From: Vibrio sp. MedPE-SWchi
GTDB lineage: Bacteria > Pseudomonadota > Gammaproteobacteria > Enterobacterales > Vibrionaceae
Assembly (NCBI GenBank): GCA_001874155.1
Contig: MPDB01000001.1
Span: forward strand, 124,001-188,000
Length of the DNA: 64,000 bases
Reading direction: 5' to 3'
This document shows, piece by piece, positions 47,177 through 57,187 of this stretch. Made by a program: the position numbers and the translations under genes. The notes under the pieces are model-generated. The model saw only the letters and a list, made by a program, of their open reading frames with translations. It was not told the origin of the DNA and made no database searches. Numbering within the stretch: the first letter of the stretch is position 1; the number at the start of each line of letters is the position of its first letter.

Positions 47177-47208
47177 CACCTTACTTATTAACCTTATTAT
47201 TTTTATTG

Positions 47209-47221
47209 GTACACTCTGTCC
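47209..47221. promoter_or_regulatory. GGACA-N3-TGTCC-type activator site, tupA distal
   Basis: GTACACTCTGTCC, 45 bp from the first site and 28 bases before the regulator start codon, so it could also mediate autoregulation. One half-site is degenerate. Confidence 0.55.
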
Positions 47222-47248
47222 CAACTTTTACTTCAATAGAGTTTTCCC

Positions 47249-48721
47249 ATGTCTTCGTTATTCAATAGTAAAACCTCGCAGAAATACGACGCATTTGCTG
47301 TTCTTGTTGTCGATGATGAGATTGGAATGCAAACCATTTTAAAAAAAGCATTGAGCAAATGGTTTTCAAGCGTTGAATGCGCGAACAGTATTGAAGAAGC
47401 GGAGACTCAACGCACTGCCCACCACTTTGATTTGATCATTCTCGATATTAATTTGCCAGGCCGCTCAGGTATTGAATGGGAAGAGGCATTTAATGATGCC
47501 GATAGACGGTGTGATGTGATTTTTATGACCGGCTATGCGGACCTGGATACGGCCATTAGTGCCTTAAAACTCGGGGCCAGTGACTTCATATTAAAACCAT
47601 TTAACCTCGAACAGATGCTGCAAGCGGTGCAACGCTGTATGGAGAAAAGACTGTCTGAACGAATGCACTATGCACTACGTCGAGATGCGCTTCGTCATAC
47701 AACAACCAATATCATTGGTCAGTCAGAAAAAACCACGCAATTGAAGCGCATGATAGAACAATTCGCGCCTTCTAAAGCTTCCGTCTTAATTGAGGGTGAG
47801 TCAGGGACCGGCAAAGAGCTCGTGGCTCGTGGTGTTCACCATGCCAGTGAACGTCAAGGACCGTTTATCCCGATTAACTGTGGAGCGATCGCGCCCGATC
47901 TATTGGCTAGTGAATTGTTTGGCCACACCGCTGGTGCCTTCACTGGAGCAAAAAAAAGTAAAGAAGGGCTATTCCGCGTCGCTAATGGGGGCACCTTGTT
48001 TCTCGATGAGATCGGTGAAATGCCACTGGTAATGCAAGCCTCGTTGCTGCGTGTTCTGGAACAAAGGGCGATTCGGCCCGTTGGTAGCGAGCGAGAAATA
48101 AACGTTGATGTTCGAATTGTTGCAGCGACCAATCGCGACTTAGAACAAGAAGTCAAAAAAGGGCACTTTCGTTCCGACCTCTATTATCGATTGAATGTAC
48201 TCAAAATAGCGGTACCGCCTCTAAAAGAGAGAAAAGAGGACTTAAAAGAGTTGGTGCCGTATTTCATCAACATGCTAGCGAGTGAACTTGCAATGCCAGC
48301 ACCGAACTGGGCACATGAAGATATCGCTGCGTTGAGAGAGCATGACTGGCCAGGAAACATCCGTGAACTTAAGAATCTAATCGAGCGCTGTATTCTGCTC
48401 GCTAAGCCGCCTGCGCATTACTGGCGCGAACTCAATGGCGAACCGATTACCGTCAATTCAACCACTCCTATAGAAAGCCAGCTTAGCCACAAAGTCGATG
48501 AATCAGATTTACGTTGTGACACAACCCCAAGCAAGTCAATGGACGACGGTTACCCAGATTCTTGGTCTCTAAAACAAGTAGAACGAGCTCATATTATGAA
48601 GATTGTCGAGAGGCATGATGGTAACAAATCAGCCGCTTCTAGAGATCTTGGGGTGGCGCGCAAAACGTTAGAACGAAAATTCAAAGAATGGGCGATAGAG
48701 GAACCGAACTATGCCCAATAA
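47249..48721 (+). CDS. Sigma-54-dependent response regulator beside the tup operon
   Basis: NtrC-type activator, 490 residues. The receiver domain (15-135) has Asp66 in LIILDINLPGRSG and Lys116 in LKPF. The AAA+ domain has Walker A GESGTGKE at 183-190, GAFTGA at 229-234 and Walker B GGTLFLDEIGEM. A C-terminal Fis-type helix-turn-helix reads DGNKSAASRDLGVARKTLERKF. It is divergent from tupA and overlaps its partner kinase gene by 11 bases. Predicted targets are the sigma-54 promoters of tupA and the formate dehydrogenase genes, based on shared upstream palindromes. Confidence 0.93.
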   Translation: MSSLFNSKTSQKYDAFAVLVVDDEIGMQTILKKALSKWFSSVECANSIEEAETQRTAHHFDLIILDINLPGRSGIEWEEAFNDADRRCDVIFMTGYADLDTAISALKLGASDFILKPFNLEQMLQAVQRCMEKRLSERMHYALRRDALRHTTTNIIGQSEKTTQLKRMIEQFAPSKASVLIEGESGTGKELVARGVHHASERQGPFIPINCGAIAPDLLASELFGHTAGAFTGAKKSKEGLFRVANGGTLFLDEIGEMPLVMQASLLRVLEQRAIRPVGSEREINVDVRIVAATNRDLEQEVKKGHFRSDLYYRLNVLKIAVPPLKERKEDLKELVPYFINMLASELAMPAPNWAHEDIAALREHDWPGNIRELKNLIERCILLAKPPAHYWRELNGEPITVNSTTPIESQLSHKVDESDLRCDTTPSKSMDDGYPDSWSLKQVERAHIMKIVERHDGNKSAASRDLGVARKTLERKFKEWAIEEPNYAQ

Positions 48722-50795
48722 TCTCGGTTTGCTGGATAAATGGCGCTTTCGTTTCAAATCGATGGTGCGCTATCGATTATTGATTCTTACCTCTGCACCC
48801 ATAATCCTTACTTTGTTGGCACTCATTGGCATCACGGTCTATTGGTCGATTCATTATACGTGGAACTCAACCTTGATTGATGTTGATGAACGGCTGGGGT
48901 TTGCTCACAACAGTGTTTCGCTACTGCAAGAAAAACAGGCGAACAATATCTCTTCACTGGCCGAATCCTATGACTTTAGGAATCAACTCAATAACGAGAC
49001 ACTTGATTCCACGAGTTATAAGGAGATTTCGGATTGGGTTGCCCAGCAAAAGACACGATACAACCTCGATTTTTTAGCTTTCTATCCTATCCACTTACAA
49101 AGCGACCTTAAGTCTCGATTACTCTTTGAAAACAAAACCAATCAAGCCGTACCACAGACGTTTTTTGATCGTATGTCTGCCAGTGAACTTCTAAGTTTTG
49201 GTGAAGACTTGAAGAAGCAAGCTGAAATTAAACTGGTCGACTCAGGAGAGATACACACGGAAGGGTTAGTGAGTCGCACATTATTGCCTATCTATAGTAA
49301 CCAAGGTGAATTGCAAGGGCATTTAGATGGTGGCTTATTGCTGAACAATAGCACCAACTTAGTCGATCAAATTCGTGACCTTATCTATCCCGATAACGAT
49401 CAAGATGAACGACGACCAAAAGGAACAGTGACGGTATTTCTTGATCAACTTAGGGTGAGTACCAATGTCCCTTTAACATCGGGCACCGTTGATAATGGCA
49501 GTGATCAGCTATTGCGAGCGATTGGCACGACTGTGTCAGAAGAGGTGAAGCAAAAGGTACTACTCGAAGGCGAGAGTTGGGTTGATCGCGCTTATGTCTA
49601 TGATGACTGGTACATCACTGCCTACCGGCCGATTAAAGATGGTCAAGACAGGGTAATAGGTATGCTCTATACCGGTTATCTCATTTGGCCTTTCGTGAAG
49701 GAGTACATGACCAATATCGTTGAGATTAGTATCATTACTTTATTGCTGTTGCTTGGCTCTGGCTACATTGTCTATCGCGGGTCTCGAGATCTTTTCCGCC
49801 CAATTGAACGCATTCACAAGGTCATAAAGCTTGTCCAACTCGGAAAGGACCAACGTATTGGCGAAATCGGTCTGAATGAAAAGCATGAGCTTGCTCAGCT
49901 GGCTCGCCAGTTTGATTACATGCTCGATTCTCTCTATCAACGTAAGCTTGAGATTGAGCAAGCAGCGTCTGATCTTGAACTCAAAGTAAAAAAAAGAACC
50001 GCAAGCTTAGAAGAAAAAACCGAGCAACTAGAGCACCACATATCTCTGCTCAATCAAACCAGAGACAAACTCGTCACCAATGAAAAATTAGCCGCATTAG
50101 GGGAACTAACAGCGGGAATTGCACATGAGATTAACAATCCAACCGCGGTGATCTTAGGCAACGCCGAGCTCATAAAGTTTGAATTGGGTGACAACGCCGA
50201 ATCCGTCAAAGACGAACTGGCAGCAATCCTAGAGCAGATTGACAGAATTCGGAATATTACCCGAAGTTTACTTCAATACAGCCGCCAGGGAGGGATACAA
50301 GACGAAGTGACCTGGGAGCATGTCAACCCAATCGTCGAAGAAAGCATTACGTTGGTGAAAACGGGGTCGAAGAAGAAAGGCGTTTCATTCGCCATTGATT
50401 TACAGGCAAAGACTTCGGTAGGGGTTAACAGGCATCAATTCTTGCAAGTGTTAGTTAACCTACAAATGAATGCTATCTACGCAATGGAAGGCAAAGGGGA
50501 GCTAAGCATATCGACTCGAGATTGGTATGAAGACGGAGAGTTGAAGGGAGCGGTTATTCATGTTCAGGATCAAGGCTGCGGCATTAACCCAGAGCAGCTA
50601 AAGCGTGTTTTCGACCCATTCTATACCACGAAACGCGACGGAACCGGATTGGGCCTGTCAGTATCGCAAAGTATTTTAAGCCAGTCTGGTGGTGAGATTA
50701 AAGCCACATCAGAGCTAGGGAAGGGAAGTCGCTTTAGTGTTTACCTGCCCAAGCGGGCTGAATTAGTGCAGTGCGTCAGTGTGGTAGCAAGCTAG
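48711..50795 (+). CDS. Sensor histidine kinase, partner of the 47249 regulator
   Basis: Membrane sensor kinase, 694 residues. Helices lie at about 22-46 and 333-354, with a periplasmic sensor of about 285 residues between them (Cache-like in size and layout, ending in DDWYITAYRPIKD and IGMLYTGY). HAMP follows, then a coiled coil about 405-455, HisKA with His472 in GELTAGIAHEINNP, and HATPase with VQDQGCGI and GTGLGLSVSQSI. The NtrB-like core suits a sigma-54 regulator. The signal is unknown; formate, oxyanions or respiratory state are possible. Confidence 0.92.
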   Translation: MPNNLGLLDKWRFRFKSMVRYRLLILTSAPIILTLLALIGITVYWSIHYTWNSTLIDVDERLGFAHNSVSLLQEKQANNISSLAESYDFRNQLNNETLDSTSYKEISDWVAQQKTRYNLDFLAFYPIHLQSDLKSRLLFENKTNQAVPQTFFDRMSASELLSFGEDLKKQAEIKLVDSGEIHTEGLVSRTLLPIYSNQGELQGHLDGGLLLNNSTNLVDQIRDLIYPDNDQDERRPKGTVTVFLDQLRVSTNVPLTSGTVDNGSDQLLRAIGTTVSEEVKQKVLLEGESWVDRAYVYDDWYITAYRPIKDGQDRVIGMLYTGYLIWPFVKEYMTNIVEISIITLLLLLGSGYIVYRGSRDLFRPIERIHKVIKLVQLGKDQRIGEIGLNEKHELAQLARQFDYMLDSLYQRKLEIEQAASDLELKVKKRTASLEEKTEQLEHHISLLNQTRDKLVTNEKLAALGELTAGIAHEINNPTAVILGNAELIKFELGDNAESVKDELAAILEQIDRIRNITRSLLQYSRQGGIQDEVTWEHVNPIVEESITLVKTGSKKKGVSFAIDLQAKTSVGVNRHQFLQVLVNLQMNAIYAMEGKGELSISTRDWYEDGELKGAVIHVQDQGCGINPEQLKRVFDPFYTTKRDGTGLGLSVSQSILSQSGGEIKATSELGKGSRFSVYLPKRAELVQCVSVVAS

Positions 50796-50834
50796 AGTAG
50801 TGTTATTAGTCGAAGATTAAAATCGTTCAAAATA

Positions 50835-50861
50835 GAAAGAGGACTTTATAGGTCCTCTTTT
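50835..50861. terminator. Terminator between the kinase gene and the mscS-like gene
   Basis: Stem AAAGAGGAC / GTCCTCTTT (50836-50844 and 50852-50860) with a 7-base loop. The T-run is better for the plus-strand kinase gene but it can serve both convergent operons. Confidence 0.87.
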
Positions 50862-50892
50862 CGTTATTAGTAGCTCAGCACCTAACAGGTAG

Positions 50893-51771
50893 TTAATTCG
50901 TCGCCAGTGCGATTTTGGGCGCATTGATACCGTGCTTTCTAAACTCTTTCATTACTCTTAGGGTTATGTCTGTCTCAAACAATTTCTCAAAACCGGTATC
51001 AACGACATACGCCTTACAAGTTAACTGAATCGCCAAATAGTTTTCAGTAATGGTTTGTTTGACCAGTACGACGACAGGTTTTGGTAGATGAATGTAACGG
51101 CTAGATGACGCAGCTTCTTGAATAAGATCTCTTGCTAGCGTGATGTCTTCGTCCATTCCAATGTAAAAGGGAATCACAACCTGCATATCGAGTGCACCAT
51201 AGTTTCCACTGACGGTAACTTCATTCAAGAACTTGTTGTTTGGGATGGTGATGATGTCGTCGTTGAGTGTTCTCATTCGAACAGAACGTAATCCGATGGT
51301 GATAATGTCCCCATAATTACCTTCAAAGGTGACGCGGTCACCTACCTGAAAAGGACGATCAACCATGACGGTCATACCCGCAATGAAGGAGGCTGCGAGG
51401 TCTTTTAGCGCAAATCCAACGGAAACGGCTAACGTACCGCCAATTAAAGTCAGAATCTGATCATTGATTCGAAAGCTAATCATGAAAACCAAAATACCCG
51501 CACTCATGTAGATAAAGAACTGTAAAAAGGATTGCAGTTTCTGCAGCAGCATTCGGTATTGAACAAACTGGCCACCAATGCTGACAACCATCGAATTAAT
51601 GAACTTTAGGAGCAGCCACGTTGCCGCGATGATGATGAACGAGAAGAACACGCCACTCCAACGAATCAAGCTCGTAAACTGAGAGATATTCTCTACGTTT
51701 GCAATCTCTTCCGTTGCCCAAGCTGAATGGGTTATAAGCAAAAGGGTAATGAACAGTAGAATTCGAGTCAT
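50893..51771 (-). CDS. MscS-family mechanosensitive channel
   Basis: 292 residues: a signal-like N-terminus (LITHSAWA), then three helices. The pore-lining helix 3 and following beta domain read GGTLAVSVGFALKDLAASFIAG and DRPFQVGDRVTFEGNYGDI, the signature of MscS. The C-terminal alpha/beta domain ends near INAPKIALATN. Such channels open under membrane tension to release solutes. Its ATG lies one base after the stop of the upstream ATPase-like gene, so the two are an operon and probably work together. Confidence 0.9.
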   Translation of the reverse strand: MTRILLFITLLLITHSAWATEEIANVENISQFTSLIRWSGVFFSFIIIAATWLLLKFINSMVVSIGGQFVQYRMLLQKLQSFLQFFIYMSAGILVFMISFRINDQILTLIGGTLAVSVGFALKDLAASFIAGMTVMVDRPFQVGDRVTFEGNYGDIITIGLRSVRMRTLNDDIITIPNNKFLNEVTVSGNYGALDMQVVIPFYIGMDEDITLARDLIQEAASSSRYIHLPKPVVVLVKQTITENYLAIQLTCKAYVVDTGFEKLFETDITLRVMKEFRKHGINAPKIALATN

Positions 51772-51772
51772 A

Positions 51773-54118
51773 TTACTTCACCAATAAATGTTGACGGTCT
51801 AGTACGTTGGTTATGTGACGAAACCAATGATCGGACACGCGAGCTTTGTCTTCACTCCACTCTATAAACCCACGACTTTGAAAATACCTCAACGTGCCAG
51901 TAACCTCTGCAATACTAAGCTGAGTACACTCTGACAACTCTTCAGGCGACGCGACTTCTAATTGAACAATCGAGCGAATCACGGCCAACATAGGTTTGGG
52001 CATCGATTCCAGCTCGGCCGATTGTGGGGCATTGAACAAACGGACTTTGACCTGATTGGTGTCTTTATCTCTATTTAACGATAAACGGAAGAAACGAAGG
52101 GCAACCGTGGGGTTACCATCAGAGTAATGCCAAAGTATGCGATAGAATCCTTTTTTCGCTCGCTCTGCCTCAGTGATGTCTTCTTGGTCCCATTGCTTCG
52201 GCACAATGAGCCCTTCAAAGCTCACGGTGTATTCGTCGCCTTGATTGATTCGGCTATCGAGCAACTGCTGAATTTGCTGTTCATTCCACCGTGGTAAAAA
52301 CGATACCCAGTCGAACAGCAACCGTTCGCCTCTTGCTCGGTCTACAAACCGCCAGCTCGATTTCTCAATGGCCATCACAACCCGATGATTCTTCTTTGAA
52401 CGTCGTAAAAGGTTGGTGAGTTTGATGATGCCGGATAGCCCTCCAACCATCGGTTTAACCAATCTTTGCGCATTATCGACGGCGATTAAATAAGTGATCG
52501 TGCTCTTGCGTAAAAACGCCAGTATTTGAATTTCAGTCGCACTTTCCTCTAACCCAAGGCTAAGCGCCAACAATTCGAGCAGTTCTTTGTATCCCGAATA
52601 CGGGCAATTTAGGTAAATAGGCTCGGCATTTTTGACCTGATGAAGCACCGTATTGATCATGGTGGTCACACCAACGCCACGTTCTCCGGAAACAACGCAG
52701 ATAGCAGGGCTGTCACTGAGCAGGTACTTAGACAAAACCTGTATCTCTTCTTCGGCATAAGGAATAAGCGTACTGTCATTATGTCCAGGCAGTATGTATT
52801 GGAACGCTTCATCCCCGCGAACCTTAACCAATTTAGAATTGGCATCAATACTCTCTGCTTGTTTGGCTACTTCTATTTTAAAGAGATAAGCCAAGGCTTG
52901 GCTAAAGAACGTATATTGCGAGAGAGAGGAAACCATGCGGTGCTGAAAGGTATGGATAGCGACCCAAATGATCGCCAATGCTGTACTTCCAATACTCAGA
53001 ACAAAGGTGTTTTTGTGTTTGATTGCCCAATTAAGCCATGCAGGCTTATCTGAGATTGTTGAAATTGTGTCGAATACTGGCTTCCGCCAAAGTCGGAGAA
53101 TGGATACAAAAACGACGACGAACCAAATAACAAGTAGGCTATAAATCCAATGATAGATGGTGGCCTGTCCGAGTGTTCGTAACGATATTTGTAAAATCAC
53201 GCCAGCAAAAATTGCACTCCAAACGATTCGTTGTACGGTTGTTAAACGGCGAGCAATCATGTTTGGGCTTGAGCGGCGACTGTTACGGAATACGAACTCA
53301 AGGATAAAACTGATTGCAATAGAACCGCCCAGTACCCACCAAGTAAAGATCTCTAGAAAAATGAGGTGCTGAAGACTCGGAATGATTGAAAGAACGCGTA
53401 ATGAAAATGTAATCGCGATTAACCAAGCTATTGCCTTATGAGCTCGGCTCAGATACCAAATACCTCGAATCCACATGGGCGGCTTGGCAGCAACATTCAG
53501 TTGGGTATCGTGGAACAGATTGATAATACGGCCGCTGTTTCGTAGCCACCACATCAACAAGAAATAGATAAAAAGTACCTTGATGCCTACCCAAATCACG
53601 GGGACTGGGGATATAAACAGGTCTTCGACAAAACTGCGAAAACTTCGTAATTGAAAGTAGGTGAGGTATTCCAAATTAACTTTAACGAGCTTTAGTTCTT
53701 GCTTGAATTGCGTCACCCCTTGTGGTCCAAAGCCGATGAGTTGGTCTCTTGTTCGCTCTGACGCCAGTATGAGTAGCTGTTGCTTGCTTTGATTTAGGCT
53801 CTTTAGGGTCAGATAACTGGATTCAATATTGTTCCATTCGTCTTCTGTTTTATGAACGCGATAATCACTCAATGCCTGATTAAACAGCGAAATGTTAGTC
53901 GATTGCTGATTGAGTGTGGCATTCAGTAATTGTGTCACCTTTCTCGCATCGGTAGGTGTCATGAAAATCGGGGCAGGGAACTGATCCACCTCCTCTGCAA
54001 TGGAAAGCGCGGTTTCGTCAATGGCGTTAACGTCCGTTAAGTTGTAGTCCCAGTTTGCGTATGAGTTGAAAGAACAAATGAATAAAAACACAGAGAGCCC
54101 GTGCAGCAGTAAACGCAT
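51773..54118 (-). CDS. Membrane-anchored AAA-type ATPase-like protein paired with MscS channel
   Basis: 781-residue protein of unknown function. A signal peptide (MRLLLHGLSVFLFICSFNSYA) is followed by a helical periplasmic region (about 25-170), then some six to seven helices between 172 and 395. A cytoplasmic P-loop region starts at about 430. The loop reads SGERGVGVTT (about 477-486): Val stands where nucleotide-binding Lys is expected. A Walker B-like YLIAVDNAQ and an AAA+-type region follow, then a C-terminal winged-helix-like part (LSIAEVTGTLRYFQSRGF). The ATG at 54118 is preferred over a GTG three codons earlier. The gene directly precedes mscS. Confidence 0.75.
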   Translation of the reverse strand: MRLLLHGLSVFLFICSFNSYANWDYNLTDVNAIDETALSIAEEVDQFPAPIFMTPTDARKVTQLLNATLNQQSTNISLFNQALSDYRVHKTEDEWNNIESSYLTLKSLNQSKQQLLILASERTRDQLIGFGPQGVTQFKQELKLVKVNLEYLTYFQLRSFRSFVEDLFISPVPVIWVGIKVLFIYFLLMWWLRNSGRIINLFHDTQLNVAAKPPMWIRGIWYLSRAHKAIAWLIAITFSLRVLSIIPSLQHLIFLEIFTWWVLGGSIAISFILEFVFRNSRRSSPNMIARRLTTVQRIVWSAIFAGVILQISLRTLGQATIYHWIYSLLVIWFVVVFVSILRLWRKPVFDTISTISDKPAWLNWAIKHKNTFVLSIGSTALAIIWVAIHTFQHRMVSSLSQYTFFSQALAYLFKIEVAKQAESIDANSKLVKVRGDEAFQYILPGHNDSTLIPYAEEEIQVLSKYLLSDSPAICVVSGERGVGVTTMINTVLHQVKNAEPIYLNCPYSGYKELLELLALSLGLEESATEIQILAFLRKSTITYLIAVDNAQRLVKPMVGGLSGIIKLTNLLRRSKKNHRVVMAIEKSSWRFVDRARGERLLFDWVSFLPRWNEQQIQQLLDSRINQGDEYTVSFEGLIVPKQWDQEDITEAERAKKGFYRILWHYSDGNPTVALRFFRLSLNRDKDTNQVKVRLFNAPQSAELESMPKPMLAVIRSIVQLEVASPEELSECTQLSIAEVTGTLRYFQSRGFIEWSEDKARVSDHWFRHITNVLDRQHLLVK

Positions 54119-54271
54119 ATAAATCACTTATAACTTAGATATTTAGCTATAAGTGTAGACACGTTTATCGCAAAGCGTTCTTCACGATTGCGATAAACAG
54201 ATACTTTAAGGCAGGATTGAGGCGTGGATCTAAACGAGGTGATTAAAGACAGTTAGAACAGAGAACAAACG

Positions 54272-55264
54272 TCAGCTATGAATACGCTTATTCTTTTTGT
54301 GTTGATACATCAGTTCATCGGCTTTTTTGATCATATCGTCCAAACACACCAGTTCGCTTGTTCTAAATGCCACACCGCCGCTACTGATGGAGGTAATTCT
54401 TCTTTCATCGTGCTTTTGCACCGACTTAAGGTAGTGCTCTCGAATACGAATAGCTAACTTATCGAGGACTTCTTGTTGATTCGACGCAGAATCATCAAAC
54501 AGAGTAATGATAATAAACTCATCACCACCAACTCGGGCTTTGATATCGTTCTCTCTGCATGTCTCGTTGAGCGAATTAGCCAGCGTTTGAATGCAGTGAT
54601 CACCAGTTAAATGACCGGCTCTATCATTCATCATCTTCAGGTTATCAATATCAAGGTAGGTTAAGCCTATGACCTGCTTAGAGCGAATCGCATCTTTGAT
54701 TCGCTGCTCTCCCAACAAGGTAAGCCCACGGCGATTGTGCAGACTAGTCAACTCATCCGTTAACGCAAGGCTTTTAAGATCTTCAAGATCACACGCCATT
54801 TTCAAATCGGCGGCAATTAACAAACAGAACTGCTCAAGTAGTTTGAGTAAGGTGTCGGAGTAACTGCTGGATTTGACGTCGATAATGCAAATGGTTCCAA
54901 AGATTGACCCATCTGGCCAATGTATTGGTAGACCACAGTACGAGCGAACAGGGCCTTTCTCCACAGGAGGGGCATCATTCCAGTTAGAGTCTATAACGGC
55001 ATTAGGCACATAGAGTGGCCGATTCGATTCTACTATCTCACGGCAGAAACTCTTGATGTCGGAAGGCCAGTTATCCTCTTTTTCTAGGAAATTATCTTTG
55101 TTGCTGCTGGTCGCAATGACAGTGAATTGATTTTGCTGAAACTGAACAATAGAACCATTAACGGAACCATACAGCTCAGACATTAAATCAACGCTTTGTT
55201 GCCATTTATCGAGATCGATAATCTCTTGCTGACTATCCGAAAGGCAATACTTATCACTTAACAT
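54272..55264 (-). CDS. GAF-GGDEF diguanylate cyclase
   Basis: Cytoplasmic enzyme predicted to make cyclic di-GMP from two GTP. A GAF-like sensor domain covers residues about 20-155 (SYCGLPIHWPDGSIFGTICI). The GGDEF domain covers about 165-330, with an intact active site RVGGDEFIII and, five residues before it, REND, a RxxD inhibitory site. It has no EAL domain or membrane segment. It is a single gene. Cyclic di-GMP is a likely link to biofilm control, but no direct connection to syp is visible. Confidence 0.9.
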   Translation of the reverse strand: MLSDKYCLSDSQQEIIDLDKWQQSVDLMSELYGSVNGSIVQFQQNQFTVIATSSNKDNFLEKEDNWPSDIKSFCREIVESNRPLYVPNAVIDSNWNDAPPVEKGPVRSYCGLPIHWPDGSIFGTICIIDVKSSSYSDTLLKLLEQFCLLIAADLKMACDLEDLKSLALTDELTSLHNRRGLTLLGEQRIKDAIRSKQVIGLTYLDIDNLKMMNDRAGHLTGDHCIQTLANSLNETCRENDIKARVGGDEFIIITLFDDSASNQQEVLDKLAIRIREHYLKSVQKHDERRITSISSGGVAFRTSELVCLDDMIKKADELMYQHKKNKRIHS

Positions 55265-55481
55265 CGGTGTACCACTTTTGACTATTATTATAATTATAGA
55301 AGACGAAACGAGTCGCTACGTACATTTTGTTACATACTACGATGGGCACTCACTCATTTAACCAAGTTTCCTATTGGTAATTGAATTGTGTGATGTAGAG
55401 CAAACAACACTTGAAGTTCTTGCTCTGAACAAGTAACGTTGCGCCGTTTATACGAATTCCACTTAAATAAAGGTAACGGCT

Positions 55482-57071
55482 TTGATCTCCACAGCGAATA
55501 TCACCCAACAATTTGGCGCTAAGCCACTTTTTGAAAACATTTCTGTCAAATTTGGCGAAGGCAACCGCTACGGCCTAATCGGCGCAAATGGTTGTGGTAA
55601 ATCAACCTTTATGAAGATCCTAAGTGGCGAACTTGAGCCTACTGGCGGAAATGTTAGCTACGATCCAAATGAACGTGTTGCTAAATTGAACCAAGACCAG
55701 TTTGCTTACGAAGAGTTCACTGTTATTGATACCGTTATCATGGGTTACAAAGAGCTTTGGGAAGTAAAGCTTGAACGTGACCGCATTTATTCTTTACCTG
55801 AAATGAGTGAAGAAGACGGCATGAAAGTGGCGGATCTTGAAGTTCAGTTCGCGGAAATGGACGGTTACATGGCCGAGGCAAAAGCAGGGGAGTTACTGCT
55901 TGCCGTTGGTATCGAAGAGAGCCAACACTTTGGACTCATGAGTGAAGTGGCGCCAGGTTGGAAACTTCGTGTTCTTCTTGCACAAGTCCTCTTTGCTGAC
56001 CCACATATCATGCTTCTTGATGAGCCTACCAACAACTTGGATATGGACACCATCGCATGGCTTGAAGAGACGCTAAACCAACGTAACTGCACCATGATCA
56101 TCATCTCGCACGACCGTCACTTCTTAAACTCTGTCTGTACACACATGGCGGATTTGGATTACGGTGAACTGAGTCTGTTCCCAGGTAGCTACGATGAGTA
56201 CATGACCGCCGCGACACAAGCGCGTGAACGTCTGCTTTCTGATAACGCGAAGAAGAAAGCACAAATCGCTGAGCTTCAAACGTTCGTCTCTCGTTTCTCT
56301 GCTAACGCATCTAAAGCGAAGCAAGCTACCTCTCGTGCTAAGCAAATCGATAAGATTCAACTGGACGAAGTTAAAGCGTCGAGCCGTCAAAACCCATTCA
56401 TCCGTTTTGAACAGTCTAAAGAGCTATTCCGTAACGCACTTGTGGTAGAAAACCTATCTCAAGGTTTCGAAGAAGATCTCTACACTAAGTTCGATGGTAT
56501 TTTCGAAGTGGGTGAGCGTGTTGCTATCATCGGTGAGAATGGCGTTGGTAAGACAACACTCTTGAACACATTAGCGGGTGCATTAGAGCCTCGCACTGGT
56601 GAATACAAGTGGTCTGAAAACTCTAACATCGGTTACTACGCTCAAGATCATGCCCATGATTTCGAGACAGACATGAACCTGTTTGATTGGATGAGCCAAT
56701 GGCGTCAGGAAGGGGAAGATGAGCAAGTCGTTCGTGGTTTCCTAGGCCGTATGTTGTTTGGCCAAGACGACATTAAGAAGTCGGTTAAGGTTATCTCTGG
56801 TGGTGAGCAAGGTCGTATGCTTCTTGGTAAGATCATGATGCACAAACCAAACATCCTGTTAATGGATGAACCAACAAACCACATGGATATGGAATCTATC
56901 GAAGCACTTAACTTAGCGCTTGAGAACTACAAAGGCACATTGTTCTTCGTTTCTCATGACCGTGTGTTCGTAGACTCGCTAGCCACTCGCGTTCTAGAAA
57001 TCAAAGACGGCAAGATCAACGATTTCCGTGGTACTTACGCTGAGTTCCTAAAATCTCGCGAAGCCAACTAA
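55482..57071 (+). CDS. ybiT: YbiT, ABC-F family ATPase
   Basis: Cytoplasmic ABC-F protein with two ATPase domains, 529 residues, aligning end to end with E. coli YbiT as I recall it. The first Walker A is GANGCGKST and the first signature is the degenerate [14 protein letters not shown]; the second are GENGVGKTT and ISGGEQGRM. Walker B motifs are [11 protein letters not shown] and [11 protein letters not shown]. The linker carries [25 protein letters not shown] proteins act at the ribosome. The start is TTG with AGGTAA upstream. Confidence 0.95.
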   Translation: MISTANITQQFGAKPLFENISVKFGEGNRYGLIGANGCGKSTFMKILSGELEPTGGNVSYDPNERVAKLNQDQFAYEEFTVIDTVIMGYKELWEVKLERDRIYSLPEMSEEDGMKVADLEVQFAEMDGYMAEAKAGELLLAVGIEESQHFGLMSEVAPGWKLRVLLAQVLFADPHIMLLDEPTNNLDMDTIAWLEETLNQRNCTMIIISHDRHFLNSVCTHMADLDYGELSLFPGSYDEYMTAATQARERLLSDNAKKKAQIAELQTFVSRFSANASKAKQATSRAKQIDKIQLDEVKASSRQNPFIRFEQSKELFRNALVVENLSQGFEEDLYTKFDGIFEVGERVAIIGENGVGKTTLLNTLAGALEPRTGEYKWSENSNIGYYAQDHAHDFETDMNLFDWMSQWRQEGEDEQVVRGFLGRMLFGQDDIKKSVKVISGGEQGRMLLGKIMMHKPNILLMDEPTNHMDMESIEALNLALENYKGTLFFVSHDRVFVDSLATRVLEIKDGKINDFRGTYAEFLKSREAN

Positions 57072-57112
57072 TACTGAACGGCTAATACTAAAGCTCGTTT
57101 ATTAAAACGTTG

Positions 57113-57137
57113 AAGGCTCCTTAATAGGAGCCTTTTT
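57113..57137 (+). terminator. Terminator after ybiT
   Basis: Stem AAGGCTCC / GGAGCCTT (57113-57120 and 57127-57134) with a 6-base loop, followed by a T-run. Confidence 0.9.
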
Positions 57138-57187
57138 GTTATCTAATCAAAATGTAGAAGAGAGATAAAATTAATAAAATCAGGTTA

